From the NCBI RefSeq assembly GCF_002382885.1, contig NZ_NWVL01000065.1, positions 1-46,522 on the forward strand: 46,522 nucleotides of DNA, in the 5' to 3' direction. The notes below the pieces were generated by a model. That model was not told the DNA's origin and made no database searches. It saw nothing but the letters and a program-made list of their open reading frames with translations. Position 1 is the stretch's first letter; the number at the start of each line of letters is the position of its first letter. The translations under genes and the position numbers were made by a program. This stretch comes from Streptomyces sp. WZ.A104. GTDB taxonomy: Bacteria > Actinomycetota > Actinomycetes > Streptomycetales > Streptomycetaceae. Shown here piece after piece: positions 40,158 to 46,522 of the stretch.

Positions 40158-40191
40158 GTCCGACTCCCTACCCGTCCGGAAACCGTCTGGA

Positions 40192-40242
40192 GCGATACGC
40201 CGGTCAGAGCCATACGCCGGTCAGAGCGATACGGCGGTGTCG
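40192..40242. repeat. 17-bp tandem repeats at the aldolase/iolB junction
   Basis: GCGATACGCCGGTCAGA (40192-40208) is followed by a copy with one change (40209-40225) and a degenerate third (40226-40242). The unit spans the aldolase stop codon. Confidence 0.75.
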
Positions 40243-41108
40243 ACGGCACGCGCCACGTCCCCGCCGACCGGGTAGAGCAGCGAGCGCCCGACGACGAGGC
40301 CCCGCACGGTGGGCAGCCGCAGCGCGGTGCGCCACTTCTCGTACGCGGCTTCCGGATCGCCGCCGACCTCGCCGCCGAGCAGGACAGCGGGCAGCGTGGA
40401 GGCCTCCATGACCCGACCCATGTCGTCGGGGTTCTCGGTGACGGGGACCTTCAGCCAGGTGTACGCGGACGTCCCGGCGAGGCCCGACGCGATGGCGATG
40501 GAGGTCGCCACGGCGGCGGCCCCGAGGTCGTTGCGGAGGCGGCCGTCGACGCGGCGGCAGAGGAACGGCTCGACGAAGACGGGCAGCCGGCGCGCGGCCA
40601 TGGCGTCGATGGCCCGGGCGGCGGAGTGCAGGGTGTCCAGCGAACCGGGGTCGTCGTGGTCGATGCGCAGCAGCAGCTTCCCCGCGTCGAACCCGTGGCG
40701 GACCAGGTCCTCGGGGCGGTGGCCGGTGAACCGGTCGTCGAGCTCGAACGCCGCGCCGGCCAGCCCGCCCCGGTTCATCGAGCCCATGACGACCTTGTCC
40801 TCCAAGGCGCCGAGGAGGAGCAGGTCGTCCAGGACGTCGGCGGAGGCCAGGACACCGTCGACGCCGGGGCGGGAGAGGGCGAGGCAGAGCCGCTCCAGCA
40901 GCTCGAACCGGTTGGCCATGGCCAGGGCCCGGTCCCCGACGGCGAGCGCGCCACGTGCGGGGTGGTCGGCCGCGATGATCACCAACCGGTCGCCGGTGGT
41001 GCGGAGCAGAGGGCGCCGCTTCCGCCGCGCGGCGGCTTCGGCCACCGCTTCGGGGCGCTCGGCACGCAGCCGGACGAGCTCGGACACGGAGACCGCGGCA
41101 GCGCTCAT
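40221..41108 (-). CDS. class I aldolase of the Cgl0158/IolJ-like type
   Basis: The 295-aa TIM-barrel protein begins MSAAAVSVSELVRLRAERP. It shows LVIIAADHPARGALAVGD, GVLASADVLDDLLLLGALEDKVVMGSMNRGG, LLLRIDHDDPGS and YTWLKVPVTENPDDMGRVMEA, the latter holding a lysine suited to Schiff-base formation. From its place between iolC and iolB it should cleave 2-deoxy-5-keto-gluconate 6-phosphate (the IolC product) to dihydroxyacetone phosphate and malonate semialdehyde. Its ATG overlaps the iolC stop (ATGA). The function comes from context and the fold; it is not a canonical IolJ sequence. Confidence 0.85.
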   Translation of the reverse strand: MSAAAVSVSELVRLRAERPEAVAEAAARRKRRPLLRTTGDRLVIIAADHPARGALAVGDRALAMANRFELLERLCLALSRPGVDGVLASADVLDDLLLLGALEDKVVMGSMNRGGLAGAAFELDDRFTGHRPEDLVRHGFDAGKLLLRIDHDDPGSLDTLHSAARAIDAMAARRLPVFVEPFLCRRVDGRLRNDLGAAAVATSIAIASGLAGTSAYTWLKVPVTENPDDMGRVMEASTLPAVLLGGEVGGDPEAAYEKWRTALRLPTVRGLVVGRSLLYPVGGDVARAVDTAVSL

Positions 41109-42181
41109 GAGCCCGCTCCGGTGGCGGGGGCCTCGGAGGCGGAAGCCTCGGAACCGGAGATCACGGGACCCGGAACCTCGGAGGCGGAAGCCTCGGGGCC
41201 GGAAGCCTCGGGCACGAGGGCCTGTTCGACCTCGTGCGGGAAGGGCATCGCGGGCGAACAGGCGAGACGGGAGGCGACGATGGCCCCGGCCGCGTTGGCG
41301 TACCGCACGATGCGGTCGAGCGGCCACCCCGCGAGCAGCCCGTGGCAGAGCGCGCCTCCGAACGCGTCCCCGGCGCCGAGGCCGTTGACCACGTCCACCG
41401 GCAGCGGCGGGCAATCGGCGGCCGTGCCGTCACGGTGGACGGCGAGCACGCCCTCGGGGCCCTGTTTGACGACGGCGAGCTCCACCCCGGCCGCGAGCAG
41501 GGCACGGGCGGCGGCGTACGGTTCGCGCTCACCGGTCGCGATCGCGCACTCGTCGACGTTGCCGACGGCGACCGTGGCGTGGGCCAGCGCTTCCCGGTAC
41601 CGCGCGGGCGCCTCCGTACTGTCGTCGCCGCCCTCCCAGAACATGGGCCGCCAGTCGAGGTCGAACACGGTCGCGATGTGCGGCGGGCCCGGCGGACTGC
41701 CGGCGCCACGGGCCCGGAGGGCGGCCAGCGTCGCGGAACGGCTGGGCTCGGCGCTGAGCCCGGTGCCCGTCATCCAGAAGATCCGGGCATCGCGCACCGC
41801 GTCGAGGTCGAGTTCCGGCGCGTGGATCTCCAGATCGGGCGCCTTGGGCTGCCGGTAGAAGTAGAGCGGGAAGTCGTCCGGCGGGAAGATCTCGCAGAAC
41901 GTGACCGGGGTCGGATATTCCGCCACCGCCGTCACCCATCGGTCGTCCACCCCGAACTCCCTGAGCTCCTGGTGGAGATACTCCCCGAAGGCGTCCTCCC
42001 CCGTACGGGTGATGACCGCCGTCCGCCGCCCCAGCCGGGCCGCCGCCACCGCCACGTTCGTGGGGGAACCGCCGAGGAACTTGCCGAACGTCTCGACCCG
42101 GGCGAGCGGCACCCCGATCTCCAGCGGGTAGAGGTCCACCCCGATCCGCCCCATGGTGATCACGTCGTACGGCTCAGGCAT
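41105..42181 (-). CDS. iolC: 5-dehydro-2-deoxygluconokinase
   Basis: The 358-aa PfkB-family sugar kinase phosphorylates 2-deoxy-5-keto-gluconate. It begins with YDVITMGRIGVDLYPLEIG, then FGKFLGGSPTNVAVAAARLG (substrate and N-terminal PfkB signature) and DVVNGLGAGDAFGGALCHGLL, with the catalytic Asp in GAGDAF. The last 35 residues are an Ala/Ser/Glu/Pro-rich tail of repeated EAS units that ordinary IolC proteins lack. Of two close ATGs (42187, 42181) the second gives better spacing to GAAGGG. It is the first gene of the operon, with a clear promoter 40-70 bases upstream. Confidence 0.95.
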   Translation of the reverse strand: MPEPYDVITMGRIGVDLYPLEIGVPLARVETFGKFLGGSPTNVAVAAARLGRRTAVITRTGEDAFGEYLHQELREFGVDDRWVTAVAEYPTPVTFCEIFPPDDFPLYFYRQPKAPDLEIHAPELDLDAVRDARIFWMTGTGLSAEPSRSATLAALRARGAGSPPGPPHIATVFDLDWRPMFWEGGDDSTEAPARYREALAHATVAVGNVDECAIATGEREPYAAARALLAAGVELAVVKQGPEGVLAVHRDGTAADCPPLPVDVVNGLGAGDAFGGALCHGLLAGWPLDRIVRYANAAGAIVASRLACSPAMPFPHEVEQALVPEASGPEASASEVPGPVISGSEASASEAPATGAGS

Positions 42182-42219
42182 GCGCATCCCTTCGACCCAC
42201 CGATGGCCGGCTGACCCCA

Positions 42220-42249
42220 GGTCTAGTCGCCTCCCGGGAACCCTGTCAA
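42220..42249 (-). promoter_or_regulatory. iolC operon promoter
   Basis: On the minus strand TTGACA (42249-42244), an 18-base spacer and TAGACC (42225-42220) form a near-consensus vegetative promoter reading into iolC, with an expected leader of about 30 bases. Confidence 0.7.
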
Positions 42250-42253
42250 TATT

Positions 42254-42283
42254 TTGTCCGGACATTCGGACGAACTCTTGACA
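42254..42283. promoter_or_regulatory. central palindrome between divergent iol promoters
   Basis: GTCCG (42256-42260) and CGGAC (42267-42271) form an inverted repeat inside a near-symmetric 21-base site (42254-42274); the left half also contains the palindrome GTCCGGAC. TTGACA boxes face outward on both sides (42244-42249 minus, 42278-42283 plus). It is a strong candidate operator for an inositol repressor; none is encoded in this window. Confidence 0.65.
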
Positions 42284-42314
42284 CCCTTCCGCACAGGCCC
42301 CGAGGCTGGGCGAT

Positions 42315-43241
42315 ATGACCGCCTCCGCCCGTTCTTCGGCCCGTATCCGTATCGGCTCGGCACCCGACTCCTGGGGAGTGTGGTTCCCCGACGACCCGCG
42401 GCAGGTGCCGTGGCAGCGCTTCCTCGACGAGGTCGCCGAGGCCGGGTACGCGTGGATCGAACTCGGCCCGTACGGCTATCTGCCCACCGACCCTGCCCGG
42501 CTGGCCGACGAGACCGGCAGCCGGGGGCTGACCGTCTCCGCCGGCACCGTCTTCACCGGATTGCACCACGGCCCCGACGTCTGGGAGCGGACCTGGGCGC
42601 ATGTCGCGGACATCGCCGCACTGACCCGGGCCATGGGTGCCGAACACCTGGTCGTCATCCCCTCCTTCTGGCGCGACGACAAGACGGGCGAGGTACTGGA
42701 GGACCGGACGCTCACCCCCGCGCAGTGGCGCGATCTGGCCTCGCAGACCGAGCGGCTGGGCCGGGAGGTCCGGGAGCACTACGGACTGCGGATCGTGGTC
42801 CACCCGCACGCCGACACACACATCGACAGCGAGGAGAACGTCAACCGCTTCCTGGACGCCACCGACCCCTCCCTGGTCTCGCTCTGCCTGGACACCGGGC
42901 ACTACGCCTACTGCGGCGGCGACAGTGTCAAGCTCATCGAGACCTACGGGGAGCGCATCGGCTACCTCCACCTCAAGCAGGTCGACCCGGAGATCCTGGC
43001 CGCCGTGGTGGCCGAGGAGGTCCCGTTCGGCCCGGCGGTGGCCCGGGGGGTGATGTGCGAACCACCGGGCGGAGTCCCCGCCCTGGAACCGGTCCTGGAC
43101 GCGGCGCGCGCCCTGGACGTCGACCTGTTCGCGATCGTGGAGCAGGACATGTACCCGTGCCCCCCGGACAAGCCGCTCCCCATCGCACGCCGCACCCGCG
43201 AGTTCCTCCGCTCCTGCGGATCGCCCGGCTCCGCCCTCTGA
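42315..43241 (+). CDS. inosose dehydratase-like TIM-barrel protein (IolE-like)
   Basis: The 308-aa xylose-isomerase-like TIM barrel has IRIGSAPDSWGVWFPDDPRQ at the start, GYAWIELGPYGYLPTDP, then metal-ligand regions around LVVIPSFWRDD, VHPHADTHID, CLDTGHYAYCGGD and YLHLKQVDPE. The opening motifs match 2-keto-myo-inositol dehydratase (IolE), which feeds IolD. It is transcribed away from the iolC operon, sharing its control region. A distinct inosose isomerase cannot be excluded. The ATG has only a weak ribosome site; TTGACA lies 32 bases upstream. Confidence 0.85.
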   Translation: MTASARSSARIRIGSAPDSWGVWFPDDPRQVPWQRFLDEVAEAGYAWIELGPYGYLPTDPARLADETGSRGLTVSAGTVFTGLHHGPDVWERTWAHVADIAALTRAMGAEHLVVIPSFWRDDKTGEVLEDRTLTPAQWRDLASQTERLGREVREHYGLRIVVHPHADTHIDSEENVNRFLDATDPSLVSLCLDTGHYAYCGGDSVKLIETYGERIGYLHLKQVDPEILAAVVAEEVPFGPAVARGVMCEPPGGVPALEPVLDAARALDVDLFAIVEQDMYPCPPDKPLPIARRTREFLRSCGSPGSAL

Positions 43242-43440
43242 CGTCCCCGGAACGTCACACATATCTCCGTTACGCGGCTTTTCCGTCACAGGCGATCAAC
43301 AGCCCCACCCCGCCTGTCGGCCCGGGGCGTTGAACCGAGCACAGGCTGAGTGATCGTCGGCTTGCGCTCCGCGGCTCCCCCTTGACGGCCTCTCAACGGC
43401 TGCCACTGCGGAGCGCAGCAGAGCAGAGAAGTGCAGAGAG

Positions 43441-43641
43441 GTGTCACTGATGACGGACAGAACACTCTGGTCCTACAAGGACATTGCCGCACATATCCAG
43501 GTCCAGCCGGACACCGTCCGCTCCTATCGCAAGCACGGACTGCTGCCCCCGCCCGACCAGGTGAAGAACGGAAAACCGTACTGGTACGGAGACACCGTCC
43601 GCGCCTGGGTCGCCTCCCGCCCCCGCAACCGGGGCCGCTGA
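43441..43641 (+). CDS. small MerR-like helix-turn-helix protein
   Basis: The 66-aa protein is little more than a DNA-binding fold: WSYKDIAAHIQVQPDTVRSYRKHGLLPPPDQVKNGKPYWYGDTVRAWVASRP. The winged segment with two aromatic residues is typical of small Streptomyces MerR/AlpA-like regulators. The frame opens with GTG at 43441, and an ATG four codons in (43450) fits better with the GAGAGG site. Repeated GCAGAG units precede it. TTGACG near 43383 may be its -35. The target is unknown. Confidence 0.8.
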   Translation: MSLMTDRTLWSYKDIAAHIQVQPDTVRSYRKHGLLPPPDQVKNGKPYWYGDTVRAWVASRPRNRGR

Positions 43642-43683
43642 ACCCCGCCTCCCCTTTCTTCTCCCCTCTTTCCCCTCTCCCCG

Positions 43684-44461
43684 CTACCTCTGGGCGGCGG
43701 CTGTGCGGAACAGCGCCGTCCAGAGGAACGGCTCCCCGAAGCGCGGGGAGTCGGGCGCTTCGTCGCGCATACGCCTCAGCTCGACCTCCGCCAGATCAGC
43801 GAAGATGCTCCGCAGCGCCTCGGGCGTATAGGCAAGTCCGCCCTGGAGACCTCCTGTTCGGTAGAGCTCCGCGTCCGGGAGCTCGGACCCCATCCCGCCC
43901 TCCCCCGCCGCGAAGCAGGTGAGCGCGAAGTGTCCGCCCGGCGCGAGGCAGCGCTCCAGGAGGGAGAGATAGCCGATACGGCGGTGGGGCGGCAGGTGGT
44001 GGAAGCAACCGGAGTCGTAGATCAGGTCGTACGGGCCGGACAGGGCGGCCCCCGCCGCCGTCAGGTCGAACGCGTCACCGCAGTGGAACCTGACCGCCCC
44101 CCGCTTCCTCCCCGGCCCGCTCTGCCGCCCTCCTCCCGGCCCGCTCCCCTGCCCAGGCGATCGCCGCCGGGGAGAGGTCGACCGCGTCCACGTCGAACCC
44201 GAGCGCGGCCAGGTGGAGCGCGTTGCGGCCGGGACCGCAGCCGAGTTCGAGCGCGCGGCCCGGGGCGATCAGCCCCCGGCGGAGATACCCGTCGAGGCTC
44301 TCGTCGGGCTTGTCCACGAAGAACGGCACCGTCTTCGAGCGGTCCGCGTAGAAGTCGTCCCACCAGGACGACCCGTCGGCCGTCCACCGGTCGGCCTCCG
44401 GCGCGAACAGCCCGTCCAACAGCACCATGACGTCATCTGCCGTGCGTACATTCCGGTCCAT
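43684..44461 (-). pseudogene. SAM-dependent methyltransferase broken by a frameshift in a G6 run
   Basis: The N-terminal part, from ATG 44461, reads MDRNVRTADDVMVLLDGLFA and carries the SAM motif ALELGCGPGRNALHLAALGFDVDAVDLS, then stops at 44075 after a short out-of-frame tail. In another frame the natural continuation VRFHCGDAFDLTAAG, YDLIYDSGCFHHLPPHRR, LAPGGHFALTCFAAGEGGMGSE and FGEPFLWTALFRT runs uninterrupted from about 44094 to 43684. The join falls at six Cs on the plus strand (44097-44102), so a single-base change there would restore a roughly 258-aa class I methyltransferase. It could be a true mutation, phase variation or a homopolymer sequencing error. Confidence 0.85.
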
Positions 44462-44717
44462 CCGGCCCCCCTTTTCCGATGGGGGAATTCTCGCGCATCC
44501 CCTCGCGAAATCCCAGGTCACAACATGTTTTGCCGATTCCCCCAGTGGGTGCCTCACGCCGCCCCCGGCCGACACCGGCACCCACCTGCGCCCCCTGCCG
44601 CCCCGCTGCCCGGCGGGCGCGACACCCCCCTCCCCGAGGCCGTTCCCGGGCTACCCGAGGGCTCTTTCCGAACGGGTTCCGCCCGCGACCGGCGCAGAGC
44701 GCCACCAGGGTGCATTG
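44462..44717. other. divergent gap between methyltransferase and copper genes
   Basis: No gene is supported here. The half nearest the methyltransferase is A/T-richer. The CsoR-type site lies at the far end. Confidence 0.4.
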
Positions 44718-44734
44718 ATACCCCCTCGGGGTAT
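44718..44734. promoter_or_regulatory. CsoR-type copper operator
   Basis: ATACCCC-CTC-GGGGTAT is a perfect 7-3-7 inverted repeat of the form bound by the Streptomyces copper repressor CsoR, which releases when it binds Cu(I). It overlaps the expected promoter region (TTGATA at 44715, TAGCAT at 44734) of copZ. Confidence 0.85.
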
Positions 44735-44821
44735 AGCATGGGGTAGTGGGGTTCCCGGAGCCCTGCGGGCTGCCGCGCCCCGCCCCACACCGCCAAGCGT
44801 GTTCGCGAAGAGGAGAACGTC

Positions 44822-45136
44822 ATGACCGCCGAGACCGAGACCCCCCAGTCCACCGGCTCCTGCTGCTCGCCCACCGGGTCCTGCCACGACGGTGCGGCCG
44901 ACGTGCAGATCGCGTCCGACTCGGTCACCACGGTGTACCAGGTCAAGGGCATGACCTGCGGCCACTGCGAAGGCGCCGTGTCGGAGGAGATCTCCGAGAT
45001 CGCGGGCGTGTCCTCGGTCAAGGCCGTCGCCTCCACCGGCCGGGTGACGGTGGAGTCCAAGGCTCCGCTGGCCGAGGAGGCCGTGCGCGCCGCCGTAGAC
45101 GAGGCCGGGTACGAGCTCGTCGGCCAGGCCGTCTGA
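44822..45136 (+). CDS. copZ: copper chaperone, heavy-metal-associated domain
   Basis: The 104-aa protein has one HMA domain (about 37-104) with the Cu(I)-binding MTCGHC (C46, C49) and the usual beta-alpha-beta pattern (SEEISEIAGVSSVKAVASTGRVTVES, AVDEAGYEL). Its N-terminal 25 residues add a cysteine-rich patch, GSCCSPTGSC, that could hold extra metal. It passes copper to the CopA ATPase encoded 103 bases downstream. The operator upstream makes it copper-inducible through CsoR. ATG 44822 follows AAGAGGAGAA. Confidence 0.93.
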   Translation: MTAETETPQSTGSCCSPTGSCHDGAADVQIASDSVTTVYQVKGMTCGHCEGAVSEEISEIAGVSSVKAVASTGRVTVESKAPLAEEAVRAAVDEAGYELVGQAV

Positions 45137-45171
45137 AGGCCGCTCCCCCCGAGCCGCACCTCCCGCTCACT

Positions 45172-45216
45172 GTCGGGCCGGACCCACCAGTCGATACTGG
45201 TGAGGTACGGCCCGAC
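45172..45216 (+). other. hairpin between copZ and copA
   Basis: An outer stem (GTCGGGCCG at 45172-45180 with CGGCCCGAC, register slightly bulged, ending 45216) encloses an inner stem CACCAG/CTGGTG. It could stabilise or limit read-through from copZ to copA. Confidence 0.5.
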
Positions 45217-45239
45217 CTGCGTTACCCAGGAGTTCGGAC

Positions 45240-46522
45240 ATGGCCAGCACAGCAGCAGCCGGTATCCCGGCCGCCGACACCTCCGAGGCCGAGCTCATGA
45301 TCGGCGGGATGACCTGCGCCTCGTGCGCCGCCCGCGTCGAGAAGAAGCTCAACCGGATGGACGGCGTCACCGCCACGGTGAATTACGCGACCGAGAAGGC
45401 CCGCGTCACCTACGGGGAGGGACTGGAGCTGGCGGATCTCGTCGCGACGGTCGAGAAGACCGGCTACACCGCGCGCCCCGTCGCGCTGCCACCGGGCAGA
45501 ACGCCGACGCCGGCACCCACCCCGTCCACCCCGGAGCCGTACGTCTCCGGGGCCGACGCCCGGACGGACGCCGAGGCGGCCCGCCGCGCAACCAGCGACA
45601 CGGGCACAGACGCGGGCGCGGACTCAGACACGGGCATAGGCACAGGCGCGGACACAGGCGCAGGCACGGGCACGGGCGCCGACCCCGTCCTCCCGCCCCA
45701 CGCCGCCACCGGCCCCGACACCGCCGCGCCTTCCGCCGAAGCCGAGCAGGACGCCTCTCTGGCCTCCCTCAGGCAACGCCTGGTCGTGTCCGCCGCACTC
45801 GCCGCCCCCGTCGTACTGCTGGCCATGATCCCCGCCCTCCAGTTCGACTCCTGGCAGTGGCTGAGCCTCACCCTCGCCGCTCCCGTCGTCATCTGGGGTG
45901 GCCTGCCCTTCCACCGGGCCGCCTGGACCAACGCCAAGCACGGCGCGGCCACCATGGACACACTGGTCTCGCTCGGCACGCTCGCCGCGTTCGGCTGGTC
46001 GCTGTGGGCCCTGTTCCTCGGCGACGCCGGGATGCCCGGTATGCGGCACGGCTTCGACTTCACCGTCTCGCGCGCCGACGCCACCTCCGCGATCTACCTG
46101 GAGGTGGCGGCCGGAGTCATCACGTTCATCCTGCTGGGCCGCTGGCTGGAGGCCCGCGCGAAGCGGAAGTCCGGGGCGGCGCTGCGGGCGTTGATGCACC
46201 TGGGCGCCAAGGACGTCACCGCCCTCAGGGCCGGTACGGAGGTACGCATTCCGGCGAGCGCGCTCGTCGTCGGCGACCATTTCGTCGTACGCCCCGGGGA
46301 GAAGATCGCCACCGACGGAACCGTGATCGAGGGCTCCTCCGCCGTCGACGCCTCCATGCTCACCGGCGAATCGCTGCCGGTGGACGTCACGGTGGGCGAT
46401 CCGGTCACCGGTGCGACGCTGAACGCGGGCGGGCGGCTCGTCGTCGAGGCCACCCGCGTCGGAGCCGACACCCAGCTCGCCCGAATGGCGAAACTGGTGG
46501 AGGACGCCCAGAACGGCAAAGC
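45240..46522 (+). CDS. copA: copper-translocating P-type ATPase, 5' part (cut by window end)
   Basis: The ATG at 45240 follows AGGAG, and the frame is open to the window end (427 codons visible). The N-terminus has one HMA domain with MTCASC (C26, C29). A long linker (about 82-165) is very rich in Thr/Gly/Ala/Asp from hexanucleotide-like repeats and even contains a rare ATA codon. The first four membrane helices follow (from LVVSAALAAPVVLLAMIPAL), and the actuator domain contains the phosphatase motif TGES. The CPC, DKTG and nucleotide-binding parts lie beyond the window. Pairing with copZ and the CsoR-type operator supports copper efflux. Confidence 0.93.
   Translation, partial: MASTAAAGIPAADTSEAELMIGGMTCASCAARVEKKLNRMDGVTATVNYATEKARVTYGEGLELADLVATVEKTGYTARPVALPPGRTPTPAPTPSTPEPYVSGADARTDAEAARRATSDTGTDAGADSDTGIGTGADTGAGTGTGADPVLPPHAATGPDTAAPSAEAEQDASLASLRQRLVVSAALAAPVVLLAMIPALQFDSWQWLSLTLAAPVVIWGGLPFHRAAWTNAKHGAATMDTLVSLGTLAAFGWSLWALFLGDAGMPGMRHGFDFTVSRADATSAIYLEVAAGVITFILLGRWLEARAKRKSGAALRALMHLGAKDVTALRAGTEVRIPASALVVGDHFVVRPGEKIATDGTVIEGSSAVDASMLTGESLPVDVTVGDPVTGATLNAGGRLVVEATRVGADTQLARMAKLVEDAQNGK

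Overview
The window is high-GC actinobacterial DNA, almost certainly a Streptomyces chromosome. The evidence is strong third-position G/C bias, frequent GTG/TTG starts, AGGAGG-type ribosome sites, an ssbB/dynamin-like gene neighbourhood, a DesK/DesR-like two-component system, a sortase-anchored thioester surface protein and an actinomycete integrative and conjugative element (AICE). No rRNA or CRISPR array was seen; one tRNA gene is present.

Region 1 (1-9.6 kb) is the right-hand part of an AICE. It has small transfer-associated ORFs, a TraB/FtsK-type double-stranded DNA translocase, a cluster of small spread-like ORFs with a duplicated 68-aa gene, a replication module (Prim-Pol, putative zinc-finger protein, DUF3987-type ATPase; all ATGA-coupled), an excisionase and a tyrosine integrase. 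Between the DUF3987 gene and xis lies a 270-bp repeat array in which four pairs of a 9-bp element are placed exactly symmetrically around position 7786. It is the best candidate here for an undescribed cis-acting replication or transfer site.

Region 2 (9.7-16 kb) is probably core chromosome: a thioester-domain surface protein, ssbB, two coupled dynamin-like GTPases (probably dynB/dynA) and tRNA-Arg(TCT) with a terminator. Region 3 (16-22.3 kb) looks like a small defence or mobile island beside that tRNA: an XhoI/PaeR7I-type (CTCGAG) methyltransferase and endonuclease of visibly lower GC, an HTH protein with three 10-bp-phased operator-like repeats, a short membrane peptide and a NERD-UvrD helicase.

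Region 4 (22.5-35.5 kb) holds an ABC-2 exporter with a linked two-component system, a phage-like amidase, a GNAT remnant, a DUF1772 protein, a von Willebrand lipoprotein, an ABC permease coupled to a rare secreted-hydrolase/ABC-ATPase fusion, a GNAT acetyltransferase and a DUF4291 protein. Region 5 (35.6-43.3 kb) is a myo-inositol catabolic cluster: iolC, aldolase, iolB, iolD and mmsA/iolA run leftward and an iolE-like gene runs rightward from a shared intergenic region with a central palindrome. Region 6 (43.4-46.5 kb) has a small MerR-like HTH protein, a frameshifted SAM methyltransferase, and a copper module (CsoR-type operator, copZ, start of copA) cut by the window end.

A recurring oddity is the number of short tandem duplications, many at gene junctions (ssbB leader, histidine kinase/response regulator, aldolase/iolB), and of low-complexity expansions inside proteins (IolB, IolC, IolD, CopA, histidine kinase tail). 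All identifications come from reading translations and motifs by eye; no database search was run.
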